DNA of 64,000 bases from assembly GCA_004168015.1 (NCBI GenBank), contig SEYW01000005.1:62001-126000 (forward strand), read 5' to 3'. The notes beneath the pieces were generated by a model. It did not search any database and had not been told where the DNA came from. It saw only the letters and a program-made list of their open reading frames with translations. The stretch is from Methylolobus aquaticus. GTDB lineage: Bacteria > Pseudomonadota > Gammaproteobacteria > Methylococcales > Methylococcaceae. Every line of letters begins with the position of its first letter. Within the stretch, counting starts at the first letter, position 1. Below, in pieces: positions 45,182-54,234 of this stretch. The position numbers were made by a program, and so were the translations under genes.

Positions 45182-45826
45182 ATGGCGCTGATCCGGCGGT
45201 GGTTGCGCAGGACCAACCGGGCAATGGAACAGGAATCCAGGGGCGTGACCCAGGGCAGTTCATGGTGGGAACGCAACCGGCAAACGGTCGAAATCATCGG
45301 TATCTGGATCGAGGCCCTGGGGGTCGTCACCGCCGCCGTGCTGGGTATCCAGCAATACCGTGAGAACTCCCAGGCCGACAAGGTCAACATGACGCTGAAG
45401 TACCTCGACCGATTTCAGGAAGAGCGTATCTTCAAGGCGCGTGGCGATCTGGACGCGGCCTGGAATGCGCGGCGCGACGAGGTGTTCGCACTGTTGCAGC
45501 AGCCCGACGGTGAAGCCAGGCTCGGGGCATTTCTCGAGAAGACGATCGCCGACGGCGGCCTCGATCCGGCGATCGGCGCCGTGATGGATTTCTTCGACGA
45601 ACTCCAGGCTTGTACCACCTCGGGCCTTTGCGATCGGGACACGGCGATCCGGTTTTTCGGCAAGTACGCCTACGACTTTCACGGCTTGCTCGCCCCGCAT
45701 ATCGCGCTGCAGCGCAGGGAACTGCGCGATCCGCAGATCGGTTCTGGTGTCGATTTGTTCAGTCGCGAATACCGCAGGGCGCGGGAAAAGGCGGACAAGG
45801 CGGTGCCCCAGGGGCTGACCGGATGA
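45182..45826 (+). CDS. Membrane-associated DUF4760-like protein
   Basis: This 214-residue protein has one membrane helix (IIGIWIEALGVVTAAVLGI, about residues 38-57) followed by a helical soluble domain containing MTLKYLDRFQEERIFKARG, VMDFFDELQAC and IRFFGKYAYDFHGLLAPHI. The order of helix, then FFxELxxC and FxxYxxDFH, resembles the DUF4760 group of unknown function. No catalytic motif is visible. It may be the last gene of the small envelope run, followed by a REP-like pair. Confidence 0.65.
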   Translation: MALIRRWLRRTNRAMEQESRGVTQGSSWWERNRQTVEIIGIWIEALGVVTAAVLGIQQYRENSQADKVNMTLKYLDRFQEERIFKARGDLDAAWNARRDEVFALLQQPDGEARLGAFLEKTIADGGLDPAIGAVMDFFDELQACTTSGLCDRDTAIRFFGKYAYDFHGLLAPHIALQRRELRDPQIGSGVDLFSREYRRAREKADKAVPQGLTG

Positions 45827-45844
45827 GACCGCGCGGCGGTGGCG

Positions 45845-45900
45845 GTTGTCGGGCCGAAGCCCGATCCACGGGCCCGCGTTGTCGGGCTTCAGCCCGGCAG
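45845..45900. repeat. Tandem REP-like palindromes
   Basis: GTTGTCGGGC occurs twice (45845-45854 and 45878-45887). Each copy opens a short palindrome: TCGGGC-CGAA-GCCCGA at 45849-45864 and CGGGCT-TC-AGCCCG at 45883-45896. They lie in the gap before the Nudix gene and look like copies of a dispersed intergenic repeat that may cap or terminate upstream transcripts. Confidence 0.55.
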
Positions 45901-45951
45901 ACTGCCTTCCCGACGGTTCCCGGACTCATTTACAGCCACCAACCCAAGACC

Positions 45952-46506
45952 ATGACCAAAGTCGGCAACTGGCTACGCAAGACCCGGGACATCGTCTACC
46001 GGAACAACTGGATCACCGTATTCCATGACGAGGTCGTCAACCCGTCGGGCGGCGACGGCATCTACGGTGTCGTGCGCTTCGAGAATCTGGCGATCGGGAT
46101 CATCCCGATCGACGACGAGGGCTGTACCTGGCTGGTCGGACAGCACCGCTATCCGCAGGACAAATATTCCTGGGAGATCCCCGAAGGGGGCGGAAGGATC
46201 GGTGTGGATCCGCTCGATAGCGCGCAGCGCGAGTTGCAGGAAGAGGTAGGTCTCGGCGCGCACCGCTGGGAGCGGGTGCTGGATATGGATCTCAGCAACA
46301 GCGTCACCGACGAGGCGGCCATCGTCTTCCTGGCGCGTGACCTCTACCCATTGGAGGCGACGCCGGAAGAAACCGAAGACCTGAGTCTGGTTCGTGTGCC
46401 ATTCGGCGAAGCGGTCGAGCGCGTCATGCGGGGCGAGATCACCGACGCCATCTCGGTGGCGGGCCTGCTGAAGGTCCACGCGATGTTGAACCGCGGCCAG
46501 ATCTGA
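45952..46506 (+). CDS. Nudix hydrolase (ADP-ribose pyrophosphatase-like)
   Basis: This 184-residue protein has a Nudix box WEIPEGGGRIGVDPLDSA followed by RELQEEVGL, which carries the metal-binding REXXEE. The first Glu of the classic box (GX5EX7REUXEEXGU) is Val here. The upstream strands (YGVVRFENLAIGIIPIDDEG, WLVGQHRYPQDKYS) match ADP-sugar pyrophosphatases. It would hydrolyse a nucleoside diphosphate-linked substrate in the cytoplasm. I chose the ATG at 45952; an open frame extends 114 codons further upstream but crosses the REP pair and the previous gene. It lies 76 bp before hflK. Confidence 0.85.
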   Translation: MTKVGNWLRKTRDIVYRNNWITVFHDEVVNPSGGDGIYGVVRFENLAIGIIPIDDEGCTWLVGQHRYPQDKYSWEIPEGGGRIGVDPLDSAQRELQEEVGLGAHRWERVLDMDLSNSVTDEAAIVFLARDLYPLEATPEETEDLSLVRVPFGEAVERVMRGEITDAISVAGLLKVHAMLNRGQI

Positions 46507-46582
46507 CGCCTGACCCGGACGCCCGAGGATCCCGTCCTGGGCAGCGCGACCGAATAGTCTCACGGCGAAAGGAGGGAGAGTG

Positions 46583-47611
46583 ATGGATACAGGTTTGCCG
46601 GATGTGCCGGGACTACCGCCGGGTTCCGGTCGAAAGAGTCCGCGCGGCGGCTTGTGGCAGTGGCTGTTCGGCGCCGTGCGGCTTTCCGCGCTGCAGCTGG
46701 TCGGCGTGTTGCTGGCGCTGCTCGGCTTGTGGACCTCCTATTACACGATTCCTGCCGAGTCGGAAGGCATCGTGCTGCGCTTCGGCGAGTACATCCTGAA
46801 GGTGCCTCCGGGCCTGCATTTCAAGCTGCCGTTCGGTATCGACGAAGTGTTGACGGTACCGACGCAACGTCAATTGAAGTTGGAGTTCGGCTTTACGACC
46901 CCTTTCCACAGCAACCCCGATCAGGCTGCCATAAGTCCGGAGAAGGAGCGCTCGATGGTGACCGGGGACCTGAATTCGGCCCTGGTCGAATGGATCGTGC
47001 AGTACCGTATCACCGAGCCGGAGACCTACCTTTTCGCGGTGCGCGAGCCCGGCCAGACCTTGCGCGACATCTCCGAGTCCGTCATGCGCGAAGTGGTCGG
47101 CGACCGCACGGTCGATGAGATCATCACGATTGGGCGTCAGCAGATCGAGGACCGTGTGCTGCAAAGGATGCGGGAACTGACGGAGCGTTATCACCTGGGC
47201 TTGTCGATCAACCAGGTTCAATTGAAGAACGTGAATCCGCCGGAACCGGTGCAGCCCTCGTTCAACGAGGTCAACCGGGCTCAACAGGATCGTGAGAACG
47301 CGATCAATCTGGCCAATGGCGAATACAACAAGGCGGTGCCGCGCGCCCGGGGCGAGGCCGACCAGAAGATCCGGGCGGCCGAAGGCTACCGGTTCAAGCG
47401 GGTCAACGAAGCCGAGGGCGATGCCGCGGCTTTCACGGCGGTGCTGGAACAATACGTCAAGGCGCCGGAGGTCACGCGGACCCGCATCTACCTGGAAACG
47501 CTGGGCGAGGTGCTGCCGAACACCCGTCAGGCGATCATCGTCGATGATTCGGTGCAGCAGCTGTTGCCAATGCTGCCCCTGCCCGAGCATCTGCCAGGGG
47601 TGACGAAATGA
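46583..47611 (+). CDS. hflK: HflK-like SPFH membrane protein
   Basis: This protein of about 342 residues has one N-terminal membrane helix (LSALQLVGVLLALLGLW) and an SPFH/band 7 domain (VLRFGEYILKVPPGLHFKLP ... VEWIVQYRITEPETYLFAV). HflK-specific features are the long linker ISPEKERSMVTGDLNSALVE and NVNPPEPVQPSFNEVNRAQQ. A coiled region and the C-terminal VDDSVQQLLPMLPLPEH complete it. With HflC it forms a large membrane cage that modulates the FtsH protease. GGAGGG lies six bases before the ATG at 46583, and the stop codon overlaps the HflC start (ATGA, 47608-47611). The usual companions hflX and hfq are not present. Confidence 0.88.
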   Translation: MDTGLPDVPGLPPGSGRKSPRGGLWQWLFGAVRLSALQLVGVLLALLGLWTSYYTIPAESEGIVLRFGEYILKVPPGLHFKLPFGIDEVLTVPTQRQLKLEFGFTTPFHSNPDQAAISPEKERSMVTGDLNSALVEWIVQYRITEPETYLFAVREPGQTLRDISESVMREVVGDRTVDEIITIGRQQIEDRVLQRMRELTERYHLGLSINQVQLKNVNPPEPVQPSFNEVNRAQQDRENAINLANGEYNKAVPRARGEADQKIRAAEGYRFKRVNEAEGDAAAFTAVLEQYVKAPEVTRTRIYLETLGEVLPNTRQAIIVDDSVQQLLPMLPLPEHLPGVTK

Positions 47612-48561
47612 ACGGATGGCGCCGTGCGTTGATCGGCCTGTCGGCGCTAGTCGTCGTATTGGTTTACTCGGCGGCGTTCACGGTCGATCAGACCGAACAG
47701 GTCATCATCACGCAGTTCGGGCGGCCCGTGCGCGAGCCGATCATCGACCCCGGCCTGCATTTCAAACTGCCGCTGGTGCAGCAGGTCACGCGCTTCGACA
47801 AGCGCTATCTCGCCTGGGACGGCCCGATGGTGGAGATGTCCACCAAGGACAAGACGTATCTGCAGGTCGATACCTTCGCCCGCTGGCGGATCACCGATCC
47901 GCTGCGCTACTACCTGCGGCTGCGCGACGAGCGCAGTGCCCAGTCACGACTGGAGGATATCCTCGGTTCGGAGACGCGTACCACGATAGCCCGTCACGAA
48001 CTGACCGAGGTCGTCCGCACCGACAAAGACCGCGTGCCCTTGCAGGACGAGGCCATGGGCGCCGTCGGCGTGCTGCGCCCGATTCATTTCGGGCGCGTGC
48101 AACTCGAGAAGGATGTGTTCACCGCGGCGGCGCCGAAGCTCGAGGAGTTCGGCATCGAACTGCTCGACGTGCGCTTCAAGCGCATCAACTACAACCCGGA
48201 AGTGCTGGATCGCATCTACCAGCGCATGATCAGCGAGCGCCTGCAGATTGCCCAGCGTTTCCGTTCGGAGGGTGAGGGCGAGGCGGCGCGGATCAACGGG
48301 AACAAGGACCGCGACCTCAACGAGATCGCATCCAACGCCTATCGGCAGGTACAGCAGATTCGGGGCGAAGCCGATGCCCGGGCAACCGAAATCTACGCCC
48401 GGGCCTACACCCAACGCTCCGAGGCTGCCGAGTTTTACCGGTTTCTGAAGAGCATGGACACCTATCGGAAAGTCATCGACCCGGACGCGACCGTCGTGCT
48501 GTCCACCGGCTCCGAACTGTTCTCGCTGCTGAAGCGCATGGATGCGAAGGGAGGACGGTGA
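47608..48561 (+). CDS. hflC: HflC-like SPFH membrane protein
   Basis: This 317-residue partner of HflK has a membrane helix at the N-terminus (ALIGLSALVVVLVYSAAFTV). The SPFH domain contains VDQTEQVIITQFGRPV, DPGLHFKLPLVQQVTRFDKR and the HflC signature LEEFGIELLDVRFKRINYNP. The C-terminal SEAAEFYRFLKSMDTYRK and VLSTGSELFSLL are typical. Its ATG overlaps the hflK stop codon by four bases, indicating translational coupling. Together they are expected to regulate FtsH-dependent turnover of membrane proteins. Confidence 0.9.
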   Translation: MNGWRRALIGLSALVVVLVYSAAFTVDQTEQVIITQFGRPVREPIIDPGLHFKLPLVQQVTRFDKRYLAWDGPMVEMSTKDKTYLQVDTFARWRITDPLRYYLRLRDERSAQSRLEDILGSETRTTIARHELTEVVRTDKDRVPLQDEAMGAVGVLRPIHFGRVQLEKDVFTAAAPKLEEFGIELLDVRFKRINYNPEVLDRIYQRMISERLQIAQRFRSEGEGEAARINGNKDRDLNEIASNAYRQVQQIRGEADARATEIYARAYTQRSEAAEFYRFLKSMDTYRKVIDPDATVVLSTGSELFSLLKRMDAKGGR

Positions 48562-48669
48562 GTCAACGGAAGTTCGGGCGCGCTGGTGTGGACCACGGCG
48601 CAATTCCACGACTTGGCGACCTGCTTGCCTTACTTGGAAGTTCAACAAAAGAACGATGGGATAGGGGAA

Positions 48670-49173
48670 ATGAACCGCTCGTACTGGAGCCTGCTCACGC
48701 AGCAAATCCGTCAGACCCTGTCCTGTAGCCAGGAAAAACTGGCGTCGCAACTCGGCATCGATCAGGGCACCGTATCCCGGTGGGAGCGAGGCGTCACCGA
48801 ACCGGTCTACCCGATGCGGGAAGTCCTGATGCTGATGGCGCGGGACGCGGGTCTGACGCCCATGGAAGACATCGCCCAGTTCGTTCGAGCCAGCCCGTTT
48901 CTCATCGTGTTGACGGACAGAAACCTGCGTGTGGTCGCCGCGTCGGTCTCCAGCGGATTTCGGGAAAACGTCTGTTGTGTCGAGCAGACCCCGGAGCATG
49001 AACGCGGCCAGTTGCTGGATTTCGGTGATCGTTTGGAGCAGGCTGGATTCTGGGACGGTGACTGCTCGCGTCTGGACTATCGGTTTCGCGACGGTGACGC
49101 CGAGCGCGTTGCCGTCGCAACGCCCGTGCGCATCAATGGAATGGTCTATGCGCTGGTGCAGAAGCACGGGTAG
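48670..49173 (+). CDS. XRE-family helix-turn-helix regulator with a C-terminal sensor-like domain
   Basis: This 167-residue protein has an N-terminal HTH (LSCSQEKLASQLGIDQGTVSRWERG, about residues 15-45, quoted from the DNA-binding core). The second half, from SPFLIVLTDRNLRVVAASVS, resembles a small PAS-like fold (DRNLRVVAASVSSGFRENV). AGGGGAA directly precedes the ATG at 48670; an upstream GTG frame is less likely. It lies 108 bp after hflC and before the two secreted beta-helix genes, which it might control, though no operator was identified. Confidence 0.75.
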   Translation: MNRSYWSLLTQQIRQTLSCSQEKLASQLGIDQGTVSRWERGVTEPVYPMREVLMLMARDAGLTPMEDIAQFVRASPFLIVLTDRNLRVVAASVSSGFRENVCCVEQTPEHERGQLLDFGDRLEQAGFWDGDCSRLDYRFRDGDAERVAVATPVRINGMVYALVQKHG

Positions 49174-49629
49174 CCGGTCCGCGCTTCACGCTTGCGTCAC
49201 CCTGGTGCGACTGGCTGTAATCACTTATTCCCCTCCCCGAGCCTCGAAGCGAAGCCCATTCAAACGTGCATAAACCTGCCGTGGACAAGGGTCATCGGTA
49301 AGCATAATGTCCCTTTCGGGCAGGGGGCATACCTCGAAGGATCATCTTGCCACCCAGGTTGTCGGTGATCTCCCCAGCTGGGTGGCCGTTACGGCGGACC
49401 ACTCTCGCCGACCTGTGACGCGTCCGTCGAAGTGGCTGAACAAGGCCCCTCGGCGTCCGGTGATCCGCCGGACAGAGAGCGTCTCCCGTGAACTGCCTGG
49501 CGCCTGACGGATGCAATCGGCATGGCCCCGAGGTCGCTACCGCTCACGCCAAGACCTGGTTCGGGCAGAAGCCCTGACCCCTGACGTACCCGGCATTAAC
49601 GAGTAACCACAACAGCCAGGAGAAGGCAT
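49174..49629. other. Intergenic stretch upstream of the beta-helix genes
   Basis: About 455 bases without a supported gene; the frames present are under 75 codons and uncharacteristic. A strong ribosome-binding site AGGAGAAGG precedes the gene at 49630. The length suggests a long leader or a promoter region, but no riboswitch pattern was recognised. Confidence 0.45.
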
Positions 49630-51060
49630 ATGCGTACCGCCAGCAAGCTTGTTCTGATCGGCACCGCGCTGCTCGGCGCCCAACCCCCCGCACTTGCGGA
49701 GAGCAACCCGAACGACAACCAGATCTACGTTCCGGTGTCGCAGTGTCGTGTGGTCGACACCCGCCAGTCGGCCGGCGGCAATCTGGTCGCCAATGTCGCC
49801 CAGGATTTCTACGCCTACGGGGACGCGGTCCAGATCAGCGGCCAGGGCGGCAACCCTGCCGGTTGCGCCGATCCGAAAGCTCCCAACGGTCCGGAGCCGG
49901 CGGCGGTGGCCGTGAACATCACGGCGGTCGGTAACCAGGCCTCCGGCAACGGCAACATTCGCGCTTCCGCCGTCGGCGTCACGCCGGCCAATGCGCTGGT
50001 CAATTTCACCCAGGGCACCAACCTGTCCAATGCGGCCATCGTCCCGATCTGCCGCGGGTCTTGCGCCGGCGGCAAGCAACTCAGCCTGATGTCGGCATTG
50101 GCCAACGTCCCGGCCGTGGTCGATGTGATCGGTTACTTCTATCCCAAGGGCACCCATGTCGTCACCGTTGCCACCGACGGCGGCGACTTCACCAGCCCCA
50201 TCGACGCCATCGCCTACCTGAAGGCGCTCGTCAGCGGCAGCGATCCTGATGCCCCCAGCGCCACCAACCCCTGGGTCGTCCAGATCGATCCCGGCACCTA
50301 TGCGCTCGGAGCCAGTCCGCTGGTGCTCGACGTCCCCTACGTCACCGTCAAGGGCGCCGGTTCGGATGCGACCGTCCTGACGGGTGAGGGGGCAAATGCG
50401 ACCGGAGCCGTCCAGGTCAAGGTCGATACCACGCGGCTCGAAAATGTCTCTGTCAGGATCGCAGCAGGCATCACGGACGGTACCGGTATCGTCATCGATA
50501 ACGCGGCCGACGCCAGCAGTGAGATACCGGTCATTGCCGAGGTTGCCGTGAGCGCCGACGACGACGGGCAACAGGGTTTGATCATGGAGGAAGGCAGCAG
50601 CGTCTCTCTGGTTGGCGGCTCCATTCTGGGCGAGGACTTTGGTATCGAAGCGAATCACGTCGGCGTCTCCGTGCTCGTGGACGGCACGGAAGTCATCGGC
50701 AACAACCGGGGCGCCTACATCGGACTGGGGGCCTCCTTGACCGCAAGAAATGCCCAGTTCATCGCGCTCGAAGGCATTCTCGGCGAGGCAGTCGTGAACG
50801 GACCCTTGTCCATCGTCAGAATCAGTCATTCGACGCTCAGGGGCGAGGGTCTGGCGGCTTCGGCCCTGGCGCTGGCCTCGCTCATGGAGATCCAGCAATC
50901 GACGATTGACGGTTCCGTGACCGACCTTGTGGGCATCGTGCTGATCGGCGCCAGCCAGATTACCGGAACCGTAACCGGGGTGCCGATCCTTACTCGCTGT
51001 GTGGCCTCCTACAACGGCAATTTCCAGCCGCTTAATTCCGCCTGCGCGGTCGCACCCTGA
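49630..51060 (+). CDS. Secreted beta-helix protein A with CRVxDTR N-terminal domain
   Basis: This 476-residue exported protein has a signal peptide (LVLIGTALLGAQPPALAES). Residues about 25-170 form a domain starting IYVPVSQCRVVDTRQSAGG and including AVAVNITAVGNQASGNGNIR and LVNFTQGTNLSNAAIVPICR, a secreted-protein module seen widely in bacteria. From about 180, VVTVATDGGDFTSPIDAIAY and QIDPGTYALGASPLVLDVPY lead into short repeated beta-strand turns typical of a right-handed parallel beta-helix (pectin-lyase-like fold). No catalytic residues of known lyases are evident, so it is more likely a surface or binding protein. It is followed directly by a paralogue and by methyl- and sulfotransferase genes. 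Confidence 0.8.
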   Translation: MRTASKLVLIGTALLGAQPPALAESNPNDNQIYVPVSQCRVVDTRQSAGGNLVANVAQDFYAYGDAVQISGQGGNPAGCADPKAPNGPEPAAVAVNITAVGNQASGNGNIRASAVGVTPANALVNFTQGTNLSNAAIVPICRGSCAGGKQLSLMSALANVPAVVDVIGYFYPKGTHVVTVATDGGDFTSPIDAIAYLKALVSGSDPDAPSATNPWVVQIDPGTYALGASPLVLDVPYVTVKGAGSDATVLTGEGANATGAVQVKVDTTRLENVSVRIAAGITDGTGIVIDNAADASSEIPVIAEVAVSADDDGQQGLIMEEGSSVSLVGGSILGEDFGIEANHVGVSVLVDGTEVIGNNRGAYIGLGASLTARNAQFIALEGILGEAVVNGPLSIVRISHSTLRGEGLAASALALASLMEIQQSTIDGSVTDLVGIVLIGASQITGTVTGVPILTRCVASYNGNFQPLNSACAVAP

Positions 51061-51117
51061 ATGATGGTCATGCGAAGTCGACTCGTGATTCCCTCAAGAA
51101 ACAGAGAGAAGAATTCG

Positions 51118-52581
51118 ATGAAATGGGAAACCACACTCGCCCTGGGCGCGGCCGCGCTGCTCGGTGCACAAGCCCCCGCTCTCGCGGAGAGCAACCCGAA
51201 CGACAACCAGATCTACGTACCGGTGGCGCAGTGCCGGGTGCTCGATACCCGGCAGTCAACTGGCGGCAATCTGGTCGCCAATGTGGCGCAGAACTTCTAC
51301 GCTTACGGCGATGCCGCTGCGATCAGCGCCCAGGGCGGCAATCCTGCCGGTTGCGCGGACCCGAAAGCGCCCGACGGTCCGGAACCGGCGGCGATGGCCG
51401 TGAACATCACGGCGGTTGGTAACCAGGCCTCCGGCAGCGGTAATATCCGCGCAGCGATCGCTGGCGTGATTCCCAGCAACGCCCTGGTCAACTTCAAGCA
51501 GGGTACGAATCTGTCGAACGCTGCAATCGTCCCGCTGTGCCGAGGGGCGCTCTGCCCCGCCAACAAGCAGTTGAGCCTGATGTCGGCGCTGGCCAATGTA
51601 CCGGCCGTGGTGGATGTAACGGGTTACTTTTATCCGAAGGACACGAACCTCGTCACGGTTGCGAAAGACGGCGGGGATTACGTTTCTCCGTCCGATGCCA
51701 TCGCCTACCTTAAGGCCCTGGTGGTCGCTGCCGATCCGGCCGCCCCGAGTGCCGCGAACCCCTGGATCGTGCAGATCGATCCGGGTGTCTACAACCTGGG
51801 TGCCAGCCCCCTGGTCCTGGACGTGCCCTACGTGACCATCCGCGGTGCCGGGCAGGCCGCCACGATCCTGGAGGGCCTCGGCGCGTCGGCATCAGGCGTG
51901 GTGCAGATGCCGGCCGATGCGGTGACGCTCAGTCAGCTGAGCGTCCGTGTGTCAGGAGCCGGATCGCGGCGGGCCATTCGGGTAAGCGCGCCTGGGGCCC
52001 CGGGCGTGCCTCCGGCCTTGCTGTCGCATGTGTCCGCGTCGGCGATCGGGGAAACTTTCTCGGTCGGCGTCACCGTGCTTCCCAGCGCCCATTTGAAGAT
52101 GGTCAGGGGCGCGGTGAGCGTGGAGAGCCCCGGGGTCGTCAGCGATGCCATCGAGGTCAACGAGGCCGCGACCATCGAACTGGAAGGCACGACTGTCAAG
52201 GCGCCGTCGGGTTGGGCGCTCGAACTGACCGGGATGGGCGGGACGGCCGCAACGGCGGTGGCGCGGAACGCGCAGTTCACCGGTGGCCCGATTGGCGTCG
52301 CGCTGCTGAACGGCAATCTCCAGGCCGACGCCTGCTTCTTCGAAGCGACAGCAGTGGGAGGCAGGGCGATACATGCGACCCAGGATGCCCCATCGACGGC
52401 AACCATCAGGCAGTCGACGCTCACAGGCCCGGTGGCGCTCAATACGTTTCCGGCGCCGTCGAGCACGACCCGAATCGCCGCCAGCAAGGTCGCTGGCACG
52501 GTTACGCCGGGTACCGCCTCGGTCACCTGCGTTGCGTCGTACAACGGCAGTTTCGCCGGGTTGGGGAGCAACTGCCGCTGA
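51118..52581 (+). CDS. Secreted beta-helix protein B, paralogue of protein A
   Basis: This 487-residue protein has a signal peptide (TTLALGAAALLGAQAPALAES). The first roughly 260 residues are closely similar to the previous protein (QIYVPVAQCRVLDTRQSTGG, VNITAVGNQASGSGNIRA, NFKQGTNLSNAAIVPLCRG, IVQIDPGVYNLGASPLVLDV). The beta-helix part after that diverges strongly, although the ends (CVASYNG) match again. The pair arose by tandem duplication with rapid change of the exposed helix region. The start at 51118 has GAGAAG upstream; the frame extends to 51061, directly abutting the previous stop codon. Conserved Cys in the N-terminal domain probably form disulfides. Confidence 0.8.
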   Translation: MKWETTLALGAAALLGAQAPALAESNPNDNQIYVPVAQCRVLDTRQSTGGNLVANVAQNFYAYGDAAAISAQGGNPAGCADPKAPDGPEPAAMAVNITAVGNQASGSGNIRAAIAGVIPSNALVNFKQGTNLSNAAIVPLCRGALCPANKQLSLMSALANVPAVVDVTGYFYPKDTNLVTVAKDGGDYVSPSDAIAYLKALVVAADPAAPSAANPWIVQIDPGVYNLGASPLVLDVPYVTIRGAGQAATILEGLGASASGVVQMPADAVTLSQLSVRVSGAGSRRAIRVSAPGAPGVPPALLSHVSASAIGETFSVGVTVLPSAHLKMVRGAVSVESPGVVSDAIEVNEAATIELEGTTVKAPSGWALELTGMGGTAATAVARNAQFTGGPIGVALLNGNLQADACFFEATAVGGRAIHATQDAPSTATIRQSTLTGPVALNTFPAPSSTTRIAASKVAGTVTPGTASVTCVASYNGSFAGLGSNCR

Positions 52582-52717
52582 ATAACGGCGTCGGGGCCAG
52601 GCGAGGATGGATGGGGCCAGCCTCGCCTGACGTGTGCGATTCACGGACTCGGCGCTTGGGATGCGTCAGGAACGGCGGAACGACAGCGAGAACAACCGGA
52701 AACAAGGGCGCTAGCGC

Positions 52718-54163
52718 ATGGAAAGCCGATACGATGCCCCGGACTACGTGAACGAGCAGGTCAGAAACGGGAGGCACCGCGGTGTGGTTGGTGGTTCTTG
52801 GGAGGAAATGGGACAGCGACAGTTGGACTTCCTGATCAGCCACGGCCTGAGTGCTGACGATCGGCTGATCGATGTCGGCTGCGGGAGCCTGCGGGCGGGG
52901 GTCAAGCTGATCCCCTTCCTGCGTCCCGGGCATTACTGGGGGATTGACAGCAACCCGTCGCTGCTGGAGGCCGGCTGGGAGCATGAACTGGGGCCGCTCG
53001 GCTTGCAGGAGCGTCAGCCGCGTGAGCAATTGGTGATGCTCGACGACTTTCAGTTCGAGCAATTGGGGCAAACCTTTGACGTTGCCCTGGCGCAATCGCT
53101 CTTCACGCACTTTTCGTGGAACCGCATACGGCGCTGCCTGGCCCGGCTGGCGGCCGTCGTTCGGCCCGGAGGGCGCTTGTTCGCCACGTTTTTCGAAGTG
53201 CCGAGCGCCCAGGATCCGGAGTTGCCGATACGGCAACAGCCTGGGGGTATCGAGACCTACAGCGACCGCAATCCCTATCACTACCGCTCTGAAGACATCG
53301 AACTCGCGCTTCGGCATCTGCCGTGGCGTGCTGAGTATCTAGGCGACTGGGAACATCCACGCGGCCAGAAGATGCTGGCCTTCGAACGCGGCGGCAGCCG
53401 GTTGGACGAATCCGCGGTCACCCGCGCGCTCGGTATCGACGAGGCAGCCGGACTTCGCGCCGGGAGCCACCACTACCGGGCATTCGTCGGACCGCCGGCC
53501 CGGTTCGATTTCCTGAGCGCCAGTCAGTTCGCTCTGCTGTTTGCGCTCGGTCTGAACGACCGCCACCGGGTGCTGGATTTCGGCTGCGGCTCGCTCCGAC
53601 TTGGCCGGCTGTTGATCCCGTTCCTGCGGGAGCGCGGTTACTTTGGCATCGAACCGGAGCGTTGGTTGATCGAGGATGGCCTTAGCCGGGAATTGGGGCA
53701 TGACGCGGTGCGGATCAAAAATCCGAGTTTCTCGCACGACCCGACCTTCAACTGCGGCGTGTTCGGCAAGCGGTTCGACTTCATCGTGGCCCAGTCCATC
53801 GTATCGCATACCGGACCCGATCTGGCCCGGAAGCTGATCGGGACTGCGGCCGCCGCGTTGAAACCATCGGGCCTGATGATTCTGTCGTACCAGCGCAATG
53901 ATTCAGCCGTGTCCGACTGGCCCGCCGATGGCTGGCACTATGGCACCGGCTGCGTCAGCTATACCGAGGAGCAGATGCTGGGACTGTTGGCCGAAGGCGG
54001 ATTGCATGCGTGCGCGATCCCCTGGCATCACCCGACCCTGACTTGGCTGGTGGCCGCCACCCAGCCCGACCGCTTGCCCAAGCCCCGCCACCGACGCTGG
54101 TTGCGCGGGCGAGCGCTGCATGACCCCCGCTTAGTGCAGCCTGCGAAGCGTCGAGCCGATTGA
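52718..54163 (+). CDS. Double-domain SAM-dependent methyltransferase
   Basis: This 481-residue protein consists of two class I methyltransferase domains from an internal duplication. Domain 1 (about 20-225) has RLIDVGCGSLRAGVKLIPFL and YWGIDSNPSLLEAG. Domain 2 (about 260-460) has RVLDFGCGSLRLGRLLIPFL and YFGIEPERWLIEDG. Each has an FDxxxAQSxxxH segment at motif IV (FDVALAQSLFTHFS; FDFIVAQSIVSHTG). Acidic residues after motif I are kept in both, so both may bind SAM. The target is unknown: a sugar, a glycan end or a protein residue. The start codon at 52718 has only a weak Shine-Dalgarno sequence. It follows the beta-helix pair by 136 bp on the same strand. Confidence 0.82.
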   Translation: MESRYDAPDYVNEQVRNGRHRGVVGGSWEEMGQRQLDFLISHGLSADDRLIDVGCGSLRAGVKLIPFLRPGHYWGIDSNPSLLEAGWEHELGPLGLQERQPREQLVMLDDFQFEQLGQTFDVALAQSLFTHFSWNRIRRCLARLAAVVRPGGRLFATFFEVPSAQDPELPIRQQPGGIETYSDRNPYHYRSEDIELALRHLPWRAEYLGDWEHPRGQKMLAFERGGSRLDESAVTRALGIDEAAGLRAGSHHYRAFVGPPARFDFLSASQFALLFALGLNDRHRVLDFGCGSLRLGRLLIPFLRERGYFGIEPERWLIEDGLSRELGHDAVRIKNPSFSHDPTFNCGVFGKRFDFIVAQSIVSHTGPDLARKLIGTAAAALKPSGLMILSYQRNDSAVSDWPADGWHYGTGCVSYTEEQMLGLLAEGGLHACAIPWHHPTLTWLVAATQPDRLPKPRHRRWLRGRALHDPRLVQPAKRRAD

Positions 54164-54234
54164 GCCGAGGCCGAGCTGGACCCGCGCGGAGAATGTGCTG
54201 CCGCGGTCGATGGTGCGGGCAGCGGACAAGAGAC

